A DNA stretch of 64,000 bases from NCBI RefSeq assembly GCF_007786235.1, contig NZ_VNFK01000006.1, forward strand, positions 186,001 through 250,000. The letters run 5' to 3'. Each line of letters opens with the position of its first letter. Position 1 is the first letter of the stretch. This document shows, one piece after another, positions 28,375-37,901 of this stretch. This DNA comes from Paenarthrobacter nitroguajacolicus. GTDB lineage: Bacteria > Actinomycetota > Actinomycetes > Actinomycetales > Micrococcaceae. The notes below the pieces were generated by a model. The model worked only from the letters and a program-made list of their open reading frames with translations. It did not search any database and was not told the DNA's origin. The translations under genes were made by a program, and so were the position numbers.

Positions 28375-29238
28375 TTAGAACTCCTCCCCGGCGGCTGCGT
28401 GGGCATCGTCATGGAAGTGCGTGGTGGCGTCTGGAAGACCCACGACGACGATCCTTCCGTTGGTATGGATGACCTCGACATGGCTGTCGTACAGTTCGGA
28501 CAGGACTTCTGTGGTCATGACCTCTTGGGGAGTTCCGACACGGAACTGGCCCCCGGCCAGGTACAGCACACGATCCACATAGTCGATCACGGGATTGATC
28601 TCGTGCGTTACGAAGACCACGGCGCTGTTCCGCTCGTGGCACTGCTTGTTGATCAGCGAACTGACGCCCTGCTGATGATGAAGGTCAAGGGAAAGGAGCG
28701 GTTCGTCGCACAGGAGGACTTGTGGTTCAGTCGCCAGCGCCTGGGCAACCCTGAGCCGTTGCTGCTCACCACCGGACAGCTGCCCTACCGGCACCTTGGC
28801 GTAGTCCGAAGCGCCCACCTGCTCCAACAGGTCATTGATCCGCTGGTTGACACTACCGGACGAGACACGCATGCCCCAGCGGTGCCCGTCGATGCCCAAG
28901 CCCACCAGGTCGCGGGCGCGCAGGGGGGTGTCCGGTGCGAACGACTTTTGCTGCGGTATGTAGCCGATCCGCTTGCTTCCACGTTCCACCGGGTGGCCGC
29001 CCAGGGATACCGTTCCGGAGTGCAGTTCCTGCAGTCCGAGGAGGACCTTGAGGAAACTCGTCTTGCCGCTGCCGTTGGGCCCCAGGACAGCAAAGAACTC
29101 TCCCGGGTTGATGTCGAGGTCGAGATCCCGCCAGAGAGTCCTCTTGCCGAACTGCAGGCTGGCTCCGCGGAGGCTCACTACCGGTGTCAAAAGTTGTCCT
29201 CGATCCATGCGCTGCTGGGAACGCAGTTGTTGTGCCAT
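28375..29238 (-). CDS. znuC: Zinc ABC transporter ATP-binding protein
   Basis: The 287-residue ATPase has Walker A GPNGSGKT (53-60), a Q-loop near IPQQKS, the signature LSGGEQQRL and Walker B VLLCDEP, followed by the switch histidine in VFVTHEI. It energises ZnuB. A second possible start (ATG at 29208) would drop ten poorly conserved residues; neither has a strong ribosome site. Upstream, between znuA and this gene, lies a terminator-like hairpin, so read-through from znuA may be partial. Confidence 0.93.
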   Translation of the reverse strand: MAQQLRSQQRMDRGQLLTPVVSLRGASLQFGKRTLWRDLDLDINPGEFFAVLGPNGSGKTSFLKVLLGLQELHSGTVSLGGHPVERGSKRIGYIPQQKSFAPDTPLRARDLVGLGIDGHRWGMRVSSGSVNQRINDLLEQVGASDYAKVPVGQLSGGEQQRLRVAQALATEPQVLLCDEPLLSLDLHHQQGVSSLINKQCHERNSAVVFVTHEINPVIDYVDRVLYLAGGQFRVGTPQEVMTTEVLSELYDSHVEVIHTNGRIVVVGLPDATTHFHDDAHAAAGEEF

Positions 29239-29271
29239 TGGGGTTGGCGAGTGTCCTGGTGGCAGGCAAAA

Positions 29272-29314
29272 GGCCCCGCAGCCATCCTCAATATCTTAGG
29301 ACGCTGACGGGGCC
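29272..29314 (-). terminator. Terminator-like hairpin between znuA and znuC
   Basis: On the minus strand, arms built on GGCCCCG and CGGGGCC with an inner CAGC/GCTG stem form a roughly 17-pair imperfect hairpin followed by TTTT. It lies inside the znuA-znuC interval and could attenuate znuCB expression relative to znuA. Confidence 0.7.
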
Positions 29315-29341
29315 CTTCACCGCATACGGGGTGGGGAAACG

Positions 29342-30310
29342 CTACTTCTTCAGCGCGGAGGAGAGGGATTCCACGTTGTCGGTCATCCACTGGACATAGT
29401 CCTTGCCGTCCGGCAGCGTTTCCGTGAAGTTCAGGACCGGCACGCCGGCAGCTTCCGCAGCCCGCTTGACTGCCTCGGTCTGGGGGCCTTCGGTCTGCTC
29501 GTTGTAGGCAAGGAGCCGAACTGATTTGGCGCTGAGGAGGTCCGTGGTTTCCTTCAGCACAGCGGCCGGGACATCCGTCCCCTCTTCAATGGCGGCGCTG
29601 TAAGCCTCGGGCGTCTTGTTCTCCAGCCCGGCAGCTTCCAGGAGGTACAAAGGAACGGGTTCCGTGATGGCCACCGGAGCATGCTCGTTGCCCGCCTTTA
29701 CGGCGTCAAGCTTTCCTGTCAGGTCAGTGAGCTTGGCTTTGAAGGCGTCGGCGTTGCTGGTGAAGGTTGAAGCCGAGGCTGCGTCCAGGCTGCCGAGCTT
29801 GCTTGCCACCGCATCGGCAAGCTTGCCCATCGTGTCCAGGCTGTACCAGACGTGCTCATTGAACTCGCCGTGGTTGTGCGTGTGGCCTTCTTCGCCGTGC
29901 GCCTCTTCGCTGTGGGCTTCCCCCTCGGGAGCGAGCCCGGAGATTTCCACGGCGCTGATCATGTTCTCGTGGCCGATCTTGGTCTCGTCGGCGATCTTGT
30001 GAAGAAACTCGTCATAGCCGCCACCGTTCTCCACCACGAGCTTGGCCTTGGAGATTACCAACTTGTCCTGGGCGCTGGCCTCGTAGGAGTGGGGGTCCTG
30101 GCTGGTTTTGGTGATGATGGCGTTGACGTTGACCTTGTCCCCGCCAACGGCCTTCACGATGTCCCCGTACACGTTGGTGGAGGTGACCACCTCGATGGCG
30201 CCCGGCGACGACGAACTATCGGCCCCGGCCGTGCCGGCACAGGAGGAAAGCAAGAGGGCGGCAAGACCGGCGGAAGCGGCCACGGACAGGCGGGCGGCGG
30301 AACGACGCAC
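29342..30310 (-). CDS. znuA: Zinc ABC transporter substrate-binding lipoprotein
   Basis: The 322-residue protein has a signal peptide ending in the lipobox LLSSC (about residues 20-24), then a cluster A-1 metal-binding protein fold. Zinc-site residues are visible in DPHSYEAS and in EHVWYSLDTM, separated by a His/Glu-rich loop containing HSEEAHGEEGHTHNHG that is typical of ZnuA. The GTG at 30310 is chosen because it has a GAGG ribosome site at a good distance and gives MRRSAARL; a longer frame from a TTG at 30349 lacks one. It is the first gene of znuACB. A palindromic site upstream is a candidate Zur operator. Confidence 0.93.
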   Translation of the reverse strand: MRRSAARLSVAASAGLAALLLSSCAGTAGADSSSSPGAIEVVTSTNVYGDIVKAVGGDKVNVNAIITKTSQDPHSYEASAQDKLVISKAKLVVENGGGYDEFLHKIADETKIGHENMISAVEISGLAPEGEAHSEEAHGEEGHTHNHGEFNEHVWYSLDTMGKLADAVASKLGSLDAASASTFTSNADAFKAKLTDLTGKLDAVKAGNEHAPVAITEPVPLYLLEAAGLENKTPEAYSAAIEEGTDVPAAVLKETTDLLSAKSVRLLAYNEQTEGPQTEAVKRAAEAAGVPVLNFTETLPDGKDYVQWMTDNVESLSSALKK

Positions 30311-30376
30311 GAAGACCTCGGATCTACTCAAAATGAGAATCAAACACAATTATTGGCAGGTTCAAGTGTAACCCTA

Positions 30377-30395
30377 AATGGGAATGATTCCTATT
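30377..30395. promoter_or_regulatory. Candidate Zur operator upstream of znuA
   Basis: The 19-base palindrome fits AATNGGAATNATTCCNATT, symmetrical about one central base. It lies 67-85 bases upstream of the znuA start and resembles Fur-family operators, particularly Zur boxes, in size, symmetry and AT/GAAT content. zur lies at the far end of the same cluster. Confidence 0.65.
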
Positions 30396-30402
30396 AGACG
30401 CA

Positions 30403-30434
30403 TCTGGCGCCGACCGGATTCGGTCGGCGCCAGA
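30403..30434. terminator. Hairpin after the CBS-domain operon
   Basis: Perfect 13-base arms TCTGGCGCCGACC (30403-30415) and GGTCGGCGCCAGA (30422-30434) enclose a six-base loop. It lies 17 bases past the stop of the minus-strand gene at 30451. There is no T-tract on that strand. Confidence 0.65.
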
Positions 30435-30450
30435 CTGCTTTCGCTGCGTT

Positions 30451-31521
30451 TTACTGCACCTGTTGACCGCCGTAGCGCCGAATCCCCGTCGCCTGAGTGG
30501 CATCGCGGATCTCACCAACCAGTTGCTCAATGACGTCTTCAAGGAACAAGACACCCTGGGTGTCACCACCCGGACCGACGACGCGGGCCAGGTGGGAACC
30601 AGTGCGTTGCATGACGGACATTGCTTGCTCAATTTCGTCGTCCGGCGACAGGTTGGCAAGGGACCGGATACGACCCTCGGCGATCGGGTGCCTGCGCCCT
30701 TCGTCAGGGATGGACAAGATGTCCTTCACATGCAGATACCCGGCCAGTTCGCCGTCGTCGTCCACCATCGGGAAGCGTGAGAAGCCGGTACGGCTGACCG
30801 CCTTTTCCAGGTCCACCGGAGTGGAAGCCGTCTTGAGAACCACCAGCTTGTCCAAGGGGACCATGATGTGCGAGGCCGTGTGCTCTGAGAACTCGAGGGC
30901 ACCGCTCAACAATCCCGTTTCGTCATCCACCAAGCCATGCCGCGTGGACTCCTGGACGATTGATTGCACCTCTTCCAGAGTGAACGATGAAGACACTTCG
31001 TCCTTGGGCTCAATCTTCATCAACCTCAGGATGTGGTTGGCCAGCCAGTTGAGGGACCAAATGATCGGGTTGACCACACGCGCGATGAACATCAACGGCG
31101 GCGCCAGCAGCAGGGCCGCCTTGTCCGCCACGGAAACCGAAATGTTCTTGGGAACCATCTCGCCAAAGGTGACGTGCAGGAAGGTGACGAACAGCAAGGC
31201 GATCGCAAAAGCGATGATGTCCGCGAGCTCCACCGGAACGCCCACCAATTCGAGGGGTTCAGCCAGCAAATGATGGATGGCAGGCTCGGCTACCTGAAGG
31301 ATCAGAAGGGAACAGACGGTAATGCCCAATTGCGCGCACGCGAGCATCAGCGACACGTTTTCCATGGCACGCAGGGTTGTCTGCGCGCGCTTGGAGCCTG
31401 CCTCCGCCAGCGGTTCTATCTGGCTGCGGCGCGCGGACATGACCGCGAACTCGGCACCCACAAAGAAGGCGTTGCCGATCAGCAGCACGACGAGCCAGAC
31501 AATTCCTACCCAGTCGTTCAT
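30451..31521 (-). CDS. CNNM/CBS-domain membrane protein (hemolysin family)
   Basis: The 356-residue protein has a CNNM (DUF21) membrane domain with about four helices (residues 1-170, NAFFVGAEFAVMSARRSQ and MVPKNISVSVADKAALLLAPP) and a pair of CBS domains (about 190-330). It ends after the CBS pair and lacks the CorC_HlyC domain that its neighbour has. Such proteins are linked to magnesium or other cation efflux; the name hemolysin is historical. It overlaps the upstream paralogue by four bases, so the two are co-translated and may form a heteromer. Confidence 0.9.
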   Translation of the reverse strand: MNDWVGIVWLVVLLIGNAFFVGAEFAVMSARRSQIEPLAEAGSKRAQTTLRAMENVSLMLACAQLGITVCSLLILQVAEPAIHHLLAEPLELVGVPVELADIIAFAIALLFVTFLHVTFGEMVPKNISVSVADKAALLLAPPLMFIARVVNPIIWSLNWLANHILRLMKIEPKDEVSSSFTLEEVQSIVQESTRHGLVDDETGLLSGALEFSEHTASHIMVPLDKLVVLKTASTPVDLEKAVSRTGFSRFPMVDDDGELAGYLHVKDILSIPDEGRRHPIAEGRIRSLANLSPDDEIEQAMSVMQRTGSHLARVVGPGGDTQGVLFLEDVIEQLVGEIRDATQATGIRRYGGQQVQ

Positions 31522-32870
31522 ACGGCACCTGCTTCATTGCGCGCGTTGCCGGCGTCCGCCGGAGACGACTCATCGGTCTCCACGTGATGGAAACAAATCC
31601 TGTCGATCCTCCGGCCATCCATCCTGGTCACCGTCAGCGTGCCGCCCACCGTGTCCACAACGTCGCCGGCTTTGGCAATGCGGCCAAGCTGACTCATGAC
31701 GTAGCCACCCACAGTTTCATAGGCGGATTCGTCGGGAACAGTGAGGTTGGGGATCTGCTCGGACACTTCGTCCGGCCGCAGGAGCCCCGGGAAGTACCAA
31801 TCCCCCGAGGCACTTTGCAGCACGCCTGGGCGGACTTTGTCATGCTCGTCAGAGACTTCACCGACGATCTCTTCCACCAGGTCTTCGAGCGTCGTAATGC
31901 CTGCGGTGCCACCATACTCATCAAGCACGACGGCGAGTTGCAGGTTGCCTTCACGCAATTCGGACAGGAGCGCGTCCAGGTGGATGGTCTCGGGGACCTG
32001 CAGGACATCGGTCATGATCGCTCCGGCTTGGAGTTTCGCCCGACGCTCCGCGGGCACAGCCACAGCCTTCTTGACGTGGACCACGCCGCGGATGTCGTCC
32101 GTGGAATCACCTATGATCGGGAAGCGGGAGTATCCCGTCCGTCGGGCGGCGTCCAGGATGTCAGCCACTGGCTGGTCGGCGTCGATCGTTTCCATGCGAA
32201 TACGGGGCGTCATCACGTCGGCTGCTGTGCGACCCGAGAAGTTCAGGGTGCGCGCAACGAAGTTGGCCGTACCGGCATCCAGGGTCCCAAGCTCGGCGGA
32301 CCTGCGGACCAGGGAAGCAAGCTCGGCCGGGGTCCTTGCCCCGGAGATCTCTTCCTTGGCTTCGAGCCCGAAGAGGTTCAGGACCTTGTTGGAGAAGCCG
32401 TTAAGCACCACGATGGCCGGCTTGAAAACCGCAGTGAACATCAGTTGGGGACGTGCCAGGCGTTTCCCCAACGGAAACGCAAGGGCAATGGCCATGTTCT
32501 TGGGAACCAACTCGCCGATAAGCATCGACAGGAGCGTGGCAAAAGCCATGGCCACAATCAACGCTACGGAGTGAACCACCTCGGGCGGGAGGCCCAATAA
32601 TCCAAGGGGCCCAATAAGCAACTGCCCCACGGAGGGTTCCATCACGAAACCCGTCAACAGTGTTGTCAGCGTAATGCCAAGCTGGCAACTGGAGAGTTGG
32701 GTGGAAAGCGACTTGAGGCACTTCAGCAGCGGGGCTGCAGCGTGGTCGCCGTTGTCGACTGCCCGCTGGACGCTTGCTTGGTCCAGGGCAACGAGGGAAA
32801 ACTCAACTGCTACAAAGAAGCCGGTGCCGAGAATCAGGGCAAAACCGGCCAGGAGAAGAATCCATTCCAC
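31518..32870 (-). CDS. CNNM/CBS/CorC-domain membrane protein (hemolysin family)
   Basis: The 450-residue protein has the CNNM membrane domain (residues 1-190, GFFVAVEFSLVALDQASVQ, LVPKNMAIALAFPLGKRL), two CBS domains (about 205-330, DVMTPRIRMETI) and a C-terminal CorC_HlyC domain (about 345-430) before an acidic tail. The architecture matches magnesium/cobalt efflux proteins of the CorC/CorB type. It starts at a GTG at 32870 without a clear ribosome site and overlaps the next gene by an ATGA. It is a paralogue of its downstream neighbour. Confidence 0.9.
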   Translation of the reverse strand: MEWILLLAGFALILGTGFFVAVEFSLVALDQASVQRAVDNGDHAAAPLLKCLKSLSTQLSSCQLGITLTTLLTGFVMEPSVGQLLIGPLGLLGLPPEVVHSVALIVAMAFATLLSMLIGELVPKNMAIALAFPLGKRLARPQLMFTAVFKPAIVVLNGFSNKVLNLFGLEAKEEISGARTPAELASLVRRSAELGTLDAGTANFVARTLNFSGRTAADVMTPRIRMETIDADQPVADILDAARRTGYSRFPIIGDSTDDIRGVVHVKKAVAVPAERRAKLQAGAIMTDVLQVPETIHLDALLSELREGNLQLAVVLDEYGGTAGITTLEDLVEEIVGEVSDEHDKVRPGVLQSASGDWYFPGLLRPDEVSEQIPNLTVPDESAYETVGGYVMSQLGRIAKAGDVVDTVGGTLTVTRMDGRRIDRICFHHVETDESSPADAGNARNEAGAV

Positions 32871-33358
32871 CTAGCGCATCACTCCAAGGGTGGGCGCGTG
32901 CAAGGGGCTTGGTGCCTTCGGCTGGGGAATTCGCCCCGGCGGAGGCTGGTCGGGCGCCGCTGACGCATGGTCTGCGGCACCACCGGCTATAAGCGCCGGC
33001 GCGGGATGGGCATGTGAACGGGTATTGCCGGCTCGACGGGCGCGCTGTGCGGAGTTGCCAGATTGGCTCCCCCGACAGTTCCCAGGCCGGCACCTAGATT
33101 TACTGTCCATAAGGGTTTCAGTCTACAGTCAGCCCGCCGAAGGCTCCCACGTGCCGGGTAACTTCGCAATAAAAAACCCGAGTCAGCTCACTAAGTCAGC
33201 CGCAACATGATTTAGGTCACCACTATTGGCAGTTAACCAACGATCCTAACTAGACTGTCAGGGGTCTGAGTTCGCGGGACCCGGACCCTGTCCCATCGTT
33301 GCGGAAGTGCAACTTTGGCCAGCGGGAAAACAACACTCATGGAAGAGGCGTATTTCAA
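32871..33358 (+). other. 488-base intergenic region upstream of kgd
   Basis: I see no credible gene here. It separates the divergent CBS-domain operon from kgd. Features visible are a possible kgd promoter with TTGGCA at 33226-33231 and a TAACTAGA stretch at 33247-33254, and a ribosome site GGAAGAGG at 33341-33348. A run of six A at about 33172 precedes two direct copies of AGTCAGC. The long leader could carry regulation of this TCA-cycle step, but nothing specific is recognisable. Confidence 0.4.
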
Positions 33359-36300
33359 GTGCCAGAGCAGCCCAGCCACCGTCTACCAGAGGAATTTGGC
33401 GGAAACGAGTGGCTCGTTGACGAACTGTACGAGCGGTACCAACAGGACAAGAATTCGGTGGACACCAAGTGGTGGCCGCTCTTCGAATCCTTTGCTTCCG
33501 CTGACGGCACTTCTTCCAACGGAACCTCAGCAGCTCCAGCAGCTGCCAATCCCCCTACCCAAGTACTTCCCGTGGTAGCTCCGGCTGCAGCGGCACCGGC
33601 ACCGGCGCCGGCCGCTCCCGCAGCTGCACCTGCCGAGGCCCCTGCCGCGGCGGCTCCCGCCCCGGCGAAGAAGGCACCTGCCACGGTTGCCCGGGACGGA
33701 GCAAAGAAGCCCGCCGCCGGCACCACTGCCCAGCCCATCCCCGCCCAGTTGCCCAAGAGCACCAAGGCTCCAACGGCGCCCGAGGAAGATGTCGTTTCCG
33801 TCCTTCGGGGTCCGGCCAAGGCCATTGCCACCAACATGGTCACCAGCCTCGAAGTGCCAACCGCTACCAGCGTCCGGGCAGTTCCCGCCAAGCTGCTCAT
33901 CGACAACCGCGTAGTCATCAACTCCAACCTTGCCCGTGCCCGCGGTGGCAAGGTGTCCTTCACGCACCTCATCGGCTACGCCGTGGTTCGCGCACTCTCC
34001 CAGTTCCCCTCGATGAACGTCTACTACGACGAAATTGATGGCAAGCCGAGTGCTGTGCAGCCTGCACACGTCAACTTCGGCATCGCCATCGACATGCCCA
34101 AGCCCGACGGCACGCGCCTCCTGATGGTTCCCAACATCAAGAAGGCCGAGACCATGGACTTCGCGGAGTTCTGGCACACCTACGAGGACCTCATCAAGCG
34201 TGCCCGCAATGGCAAGCTCACGGCCGATGACCACGCAGGCACCACTGTCTCGCTGACCAACCCCGGCGGCATCGGTACAGTTCACTCGGTACCCCGCCTC
34301 TCCAAGGGACAGGCCGCCATTATCGGCGTCGGTGCGCTCGACTACCCGGCCGAATTCCAGGGTGCCAGCGAGAAGATCATCGCCCAGAACGCCATCAGCA
34401 AGATCCTCACGCTGACCTCCACCTACGACCACCGTGTCATCCAGGGTGCGGGCAGCGGCGAGTTCCTCAAGCTTGTCCACCAGCTCCTCCTCGGTGCGCA
34501 GAACTTCTACGACGAAATCTTCGAAGCCCTGCGTATCCCGTACGAGCCCGTTCGGTGGAGCCCGGATCTCCAGGTGGATCCGGCAGACGAGATCAACAAG
34601 GTTGCCCGCATCCAGCAGTTGATCCACTCCTACCGCGTGCGTGGCCACCTGATGGCCGACACCGATCCGCTGGAATACGTGCAACGCAAGCACCCTGACC
34701 TTGACGTCCTGACGTATGGCCTGACCCTGTGGGACCTGGACCGCGAATGGCCCACGGGCGGGTTCGGCGGCAAGCCGCAGCTGAAGTTCCGCGACATCCT
34801 CGGCGTGCTCCGCGACGCTTACTGCCGCACCACGGGCATCGAGTACATGCACATCCAGGAACCGGCAGAACGCAAGTGGTTCCAGGATCAGCTGGAGCAC
34901 CCGTACTCCAAGCCGAGCCGCGAAGAGCAGCTGCGCATCGTCTCCAAGCTCAACGCCGCTGAAGCCTTCGAGACCTTCCTGCAGACCAAGTTCGTTGGTC
35001 AGAAGCGCTTCTCCCTGGAAGGTGGCGAGTCGCTGATTCCGCTGCTCGACGCCGTTATTTCGGACGCAGCGGACGATGGCCTGGACGAAGTTGCCATCGG
35101 CATGGCCCACCGTGGCCGCCTGAACGTGCTCACCAACATTGCCGGCAAGACCTACGCACAGGTATTCCGCGAATTCGAGGGCACGCAGGATCCCCGCTCG
35201 GTCCAAGGGTCCGGTGACGTCAAATACCACCTCGGCACCGAGGGTACGTTCACCTCGGACAACGGCAAGCAGACCAAGGTCTACCTCGCCGCCAACCCGT
35301 CCCACCTCGAAGCTGTTGACTCCGTCCTGGAGGGCATCGTCCGTGCCAAGCAGGACCGTTTGGACCAGGGCGAGTCCTTCCCGGTGCTGCCCATCATGGT
35401 CCACGGTGACGCCGCGTTCGCCGGCCAGGGCGTTGTGGCGGAAACCCTCAACCTCTCGCAGCTGCGCGGCTACCGCACCGGCGGTACCATCCACGTGATC
35501 GTCAACAACCAGGTTGGCTTCACCACTGCGCCGTCGTCATCGCGGTCGTCCACGTACTCCACGGACGTTGCCAAGATGATCCAGGCTCCGGTGTTCCACG
35601 TGAACGGCGATGACCCCGAGGCCGTGGTGCGCGTGGCGCAGCTCGCCTACGAGTTCCGTCAGCGTTTCCACAAGGATGTCGTCATCGACATGGTGTGCTA
35701 CCGCCGTCGCGGCCACAACGAAGGTGACGACCCCTCGATGACCCAGCCGCTCATGTACAACCTGATCGAAGCCAAGCGCTCCGTTCGCAAGCTGTACACC
35801 GAGTCGCTCATTGGCCGCGGGGACATCACGGAAGAAGAAGCAGAGCAGCTGCTCCGCGACTACCAGGAGCGCCTCGAGCGTGTCTTCGCCGAGACACACG
35901 CTGCGCAGACGTCGCCGATCCCGATTATCACCGCGGACTCCGCAGCTGTCTCGGACATTGAGCGCCCCATTGCGCAGCAGGCTGACTTCGGGACCAATTC
36001 CCCCACGTCCACCGCGATTTCCGCCGATACCCTTGCCCGCATTGGCAAGGCCCACTTGGAAATCCCGGACGGCTTTACCGTTCACTCCAAGCTCAAGCAG
36101 CTGTTGGAGAAGCGCGAGCAGATGTCCCGCGAAGGTGGAATCGACTGGGGCTTCGGCGAAATCGCGGCCTTCGGCTCGCTGATCATGGAAGGCGTCCCCG
36201 TGCGTCTGGCCGGCCAGGATTCCCGCCGCGGCACGTTCGTCCAGCGCCACGCTGTATTCCATGACCGCGCCAACGGCAACGAATGGCTGCCCCTGGGCAA

Positions 36301-37159
36301 CCTCTCCGATGACCAGGCGAAGCTGTGGATCTACGACTCCCTGTTGTCCGAATACGCTGCCATGGGCTTCGAATATGGCTACTCAGTGGAGCGTCCGGAT
36401 GCTTTGGTGCTTTGGGAAGCCCAGTTCGGCGACTTCGTCAACGGCGCCCAGACCATCATTGACGAGTTCATTTCCTCTGCTGAGCAGAAGTGGGGCCAGC
36501 GTTCCTCGCTGGTGCTCATGCTTCCGCACGGCTACGAAGGACAGGGACCGGACCACTCGTCCGCACGCATCGAGCGCTTCCTGCAGATGTGCGCCGAGGA
36601 CAACATGATCGTGGCCAACCCCACTACAGCGGCCTCGCACTTCCACCTGTTGCGTCGCCAGGCCTACAGCCGTCCGCGCAAGCCGTTGATCATCTTCACG
36701 CCCAAGCAGCTGCTCCGCCTCAAGGGTGCCGCTTCCGCCGTCGAAGACTTCACCAACGGCGGCTTCAAGCCGGTCATTGGAGACCCGGACGTCCAGCCGG
36801 CCAACGTGGATCGGGTCATCCTGGTCTCGGGCCGTTTGTACTACGATCTCCTGTCCAACCGTCAGAAGTCCGGTGATACGTCGACTGCGATCATCCGCGT
36901 TGAGCAGCTGTACCCGCTGCCCAAGGCTGAGATTGACGCCGAGCTCGCCAAGTACCCGAACGCTGACATCGTTTGGGCCCAGGACGAGCCCGCCAACCAG
37001 GGACCGTGGCCGTTCATGGGCCTGAACCTGGCACCGGAACTCGACCGCAAGCTTCGCTTGGTGTCGCGTCCGGCGTCGGCCTCCACGGCTGCCGGTTCCA
37101 TGAAGCGCCACGCTGCTGAGCAGGATGCCCTGATTAAGCAGGCGTTCGAACGCAAGTAA
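33359..37159 (+). CDS. kgd: Multifunctional 2-oxoglutarate metabolism enzyme (E2-E1 fusion)
   Basis: This 1266-residue protein fuses a succinyltransferase-like E2 catalytic domain (about residues 100-350, ending in STYDHRVIQGAGSGEFL) to the thiamine-dependent E1 of 2-oxoglutarate dehydrogenase (about 380-1266, with GMAHRGRLNVLTN, GDAAFAGQGVVAET and VNNQVGFTT). An Ala/Pro-rich linker (about 60-115) follows the N-terminal LVDELYERYQQDKNSVD helix. In mycobacteria and corynebacteria the enzyme (Kgd, OdhA) acts as 2-oxoglutarate dehydrogenase E1 with decarboxylase and carboligase activities and is controlled by an FHA protein. The GTG at 33359 has a GGAAGAGG ribosome site and gives MPEQPSHRLPEEFGGNEWL; the frame upstream to 33299 lacks these. 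Confidence 0.95.
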   Translation: MPEQPSHRLPEEFGGNEWLVDELYERYQQDKNSVDTKWWPLFESFASADGTSSNGTSAAPAAANPPTQVLPVVAPAAAAPAPAPAAPAAAPAEAPAAAAPAPAKKAPATVARDGAKKPAAGTTAQPIPAQLPKSTKAPTAPEEDVVSVLRGPAKAIATNMVTSLEVPTATSVRAVPAKLLIDNRVVINSNLARARGGKVSFTHLIGYAVVRALSQFPSMNVYYDEIDGKPSAVQPAHVNFGIAIDMPKPDGTRLLMVPNIKKAETMDFAEFWHTYEDLIKRARNGKLTADDHAGTTVSLTNPGGIGTVHSVPRLSKGQAAIIGVGALDYPAEFQGASEKIIAQNAISKILTLTSTYDHRVIQGAGSGEFLKLVHQLLLGAQNFYDEIFEALRIPYEPVRWSPDLQVDPADEINKVARIQQLIHSYRVRGHLMADTDPLEYVQRKHPDLDVLTYGLTLWDLDREWPTGGFGGKPQLKFRDILGVLRDAYCRTTGIEYMHIQEPAERKWFQDQLEHPYSKPSREEQLRIVSKLNAAEAFETFLQTKFVGQKRFSLEGGESLIPLLDAVISDAADDGLDEVAIGMAHRGRLNVLTNIAGKTYAQVFREFEGTQDPRSVQGSGDVKYHLGTEGTFTSDNGKQTKVYLAANPSHLEAVDSVLEGIVRAKQDRLDQGESFPVLPIMVHGDAAFAGQGVVAETLNLSQLRGYRTGGTIHVIVNNQVGFTTAPSSSRSSTYSTDVAKMIQAPVFHVNGDDPEAVVRVAQLAYEFRQRFHKDVVIDMVCYRRRGHNEGDDPSMTQPLMYNLIEAKRSVRKLYTESLIGRGDITEEEAEQLLRDYQERLERVFAETHAAQTSPIPIITADSAAVSDIERPIAQQADFGTNSPTSTAISADTLARIGKAHLEIPDGFTVHSKLKQLLEKREQMSREGGIDWGFGEIAAFGSLIMEGVPVRLAGQDSRRGTFVQRHAVFHDRANGNEWLPLGNLSDDQAKLWIYDSLLSEYAAMGFEYGYSVERPDALVLWEAQFGDFVNGAQTIIDEFISSAEQKWGQRSSLVLMLPHGYEGQGPDHSSARIERFLQMCAEDNMIVANPTTAASHFHLLRRQAYSRPRKPLIIFTPKQLLRLKGAASAVEDFTNGGFKPVIGDPDVQPANVDRVILVSGRLYYDLLSNRQKSGDTSTAIIRVEQLYPLPKAEIDAELAKYPNADIVWAQDEPANQGPWPFMGLNLAPELDRKLRLVSRPASASTAAGSMKRHAAEQDALIKQAFERK

Positions 37160-37164
37160 AACGA

Positions 37165-37215
37165 AACTGCCCGGCCTGAGGAGCGATAAGCACGCCTCAG
37201 GCCGGGCAGTTCTGT
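37165..37215 (+). terminator. Intrinsic terminator of kgd
   Basis: Perfect 17-base arms (37165-37181 and 37195-37211), built on ACTGCCCGGCCTGAGG, enclose a 13-base loop and are followed by TCTGTTT. It starts five bases past the kgd stop. Confidence 0.92.
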
Positions 37216-37299
37216 TTAATGGGACAGGTACCCGGTTCCAGAACCGGCCGATGATCCGCCAATCCGTGCAAGGACCGTAACGAGTGTGAAGAGGTAACC

Positions 37300-37899
37300 G
37301 TGGAAGACAGGAAGCTGCGCATCGCAGCTGTAGGAGATGAACTGCTCGCGGGCCTGGGGGATCCCCGCGCATTGGGTTGGCTCGGACGAGTGCTGGCCCG
37401 GACACCCCAGGACTCCGTTGTGGTGGAAAGTTTCCCGCTCCCCTGCCCCATGGAAGGTACTGAGGGTCTCGCAGCCCGCTGGCAGGACGAAGCCGGCAGG
37501 CGCTTCAGTGATACGCACGAAAACAGGCTGGTAATCGGTCTTTCGGGGCGCGACCTTGAGTTTGGCCTGTCCACGGCGCGGAGCCGACTGAATCTGGCCA
37601 ACATCCTGGACGGGGCTTCGCACAGCAGCGTGGAGGTCTTTGTGGTGGGTCCGCCTCCCACTCTGGATCCAGCGCGGAACAAGCGGCTTGCCGAACTCAA
37701 TACTGCGTTTGCCGATGTGACTACACGGCGGAACCACCATTACGTTGACACGTTCTCTCCCTTGCTCAATCATGAGCAGTGGAGGACGGACCTCGCAGCC
37801 AATGGGGGAACACCGGGCCAGGCGGGCTACGGATTGATTGCGTGGCTTGTCCTGCACCGTGGCTGGTTCCAGTGGCTTAACATCGCTCAACCGGAGTAG
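37300..37899 (+). CDS. SGNH/GDSL-type hydrolase
   Basis: The 199-residue protein begins RIAAVGDELLAGLGDPRALGW, where the usual block I GDS is GDE, and ends with a block V-like segment. NLANILDG occupies the block III region and VFVVGPPPTLD resembles the post-block IV strand. The canonical serine of GDS is thus replaced by Glu in the visible motif, so activity is uncertain. No signal peptide is present, so the product is cytoplasmic. It starts at a GTG with a GAAGAGG ribosome site and is followed two bases later by a serine hydrolase gene. Confidence 0.72.
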   Translation: MEDRKLRIAAVGDELLAGLGDPRALGWLGRVLARTPQDSVVVESFPLPCPMEGTEGLAARWQDEAGRRFSDTHENRLVIGLSGRDLEFGLSTARSRLNLANILDGASHSSVEVFVVGPPPTLDPARNKRLAELNTAFADVTTRRNHHYVDTFSPLLNHEQWRTDLAANGGTPGQAGYGLIAWLVLHRGWFQWLNIAQPE

Positions 37900-37901
37900 C
37901 C

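Noticed and set aside
33527..35494. Long open frame opposite kgd (655 codons, minus)
   Set aside because: kgd motifs on the plus strand account for this region; the antisense frame shows no family features.
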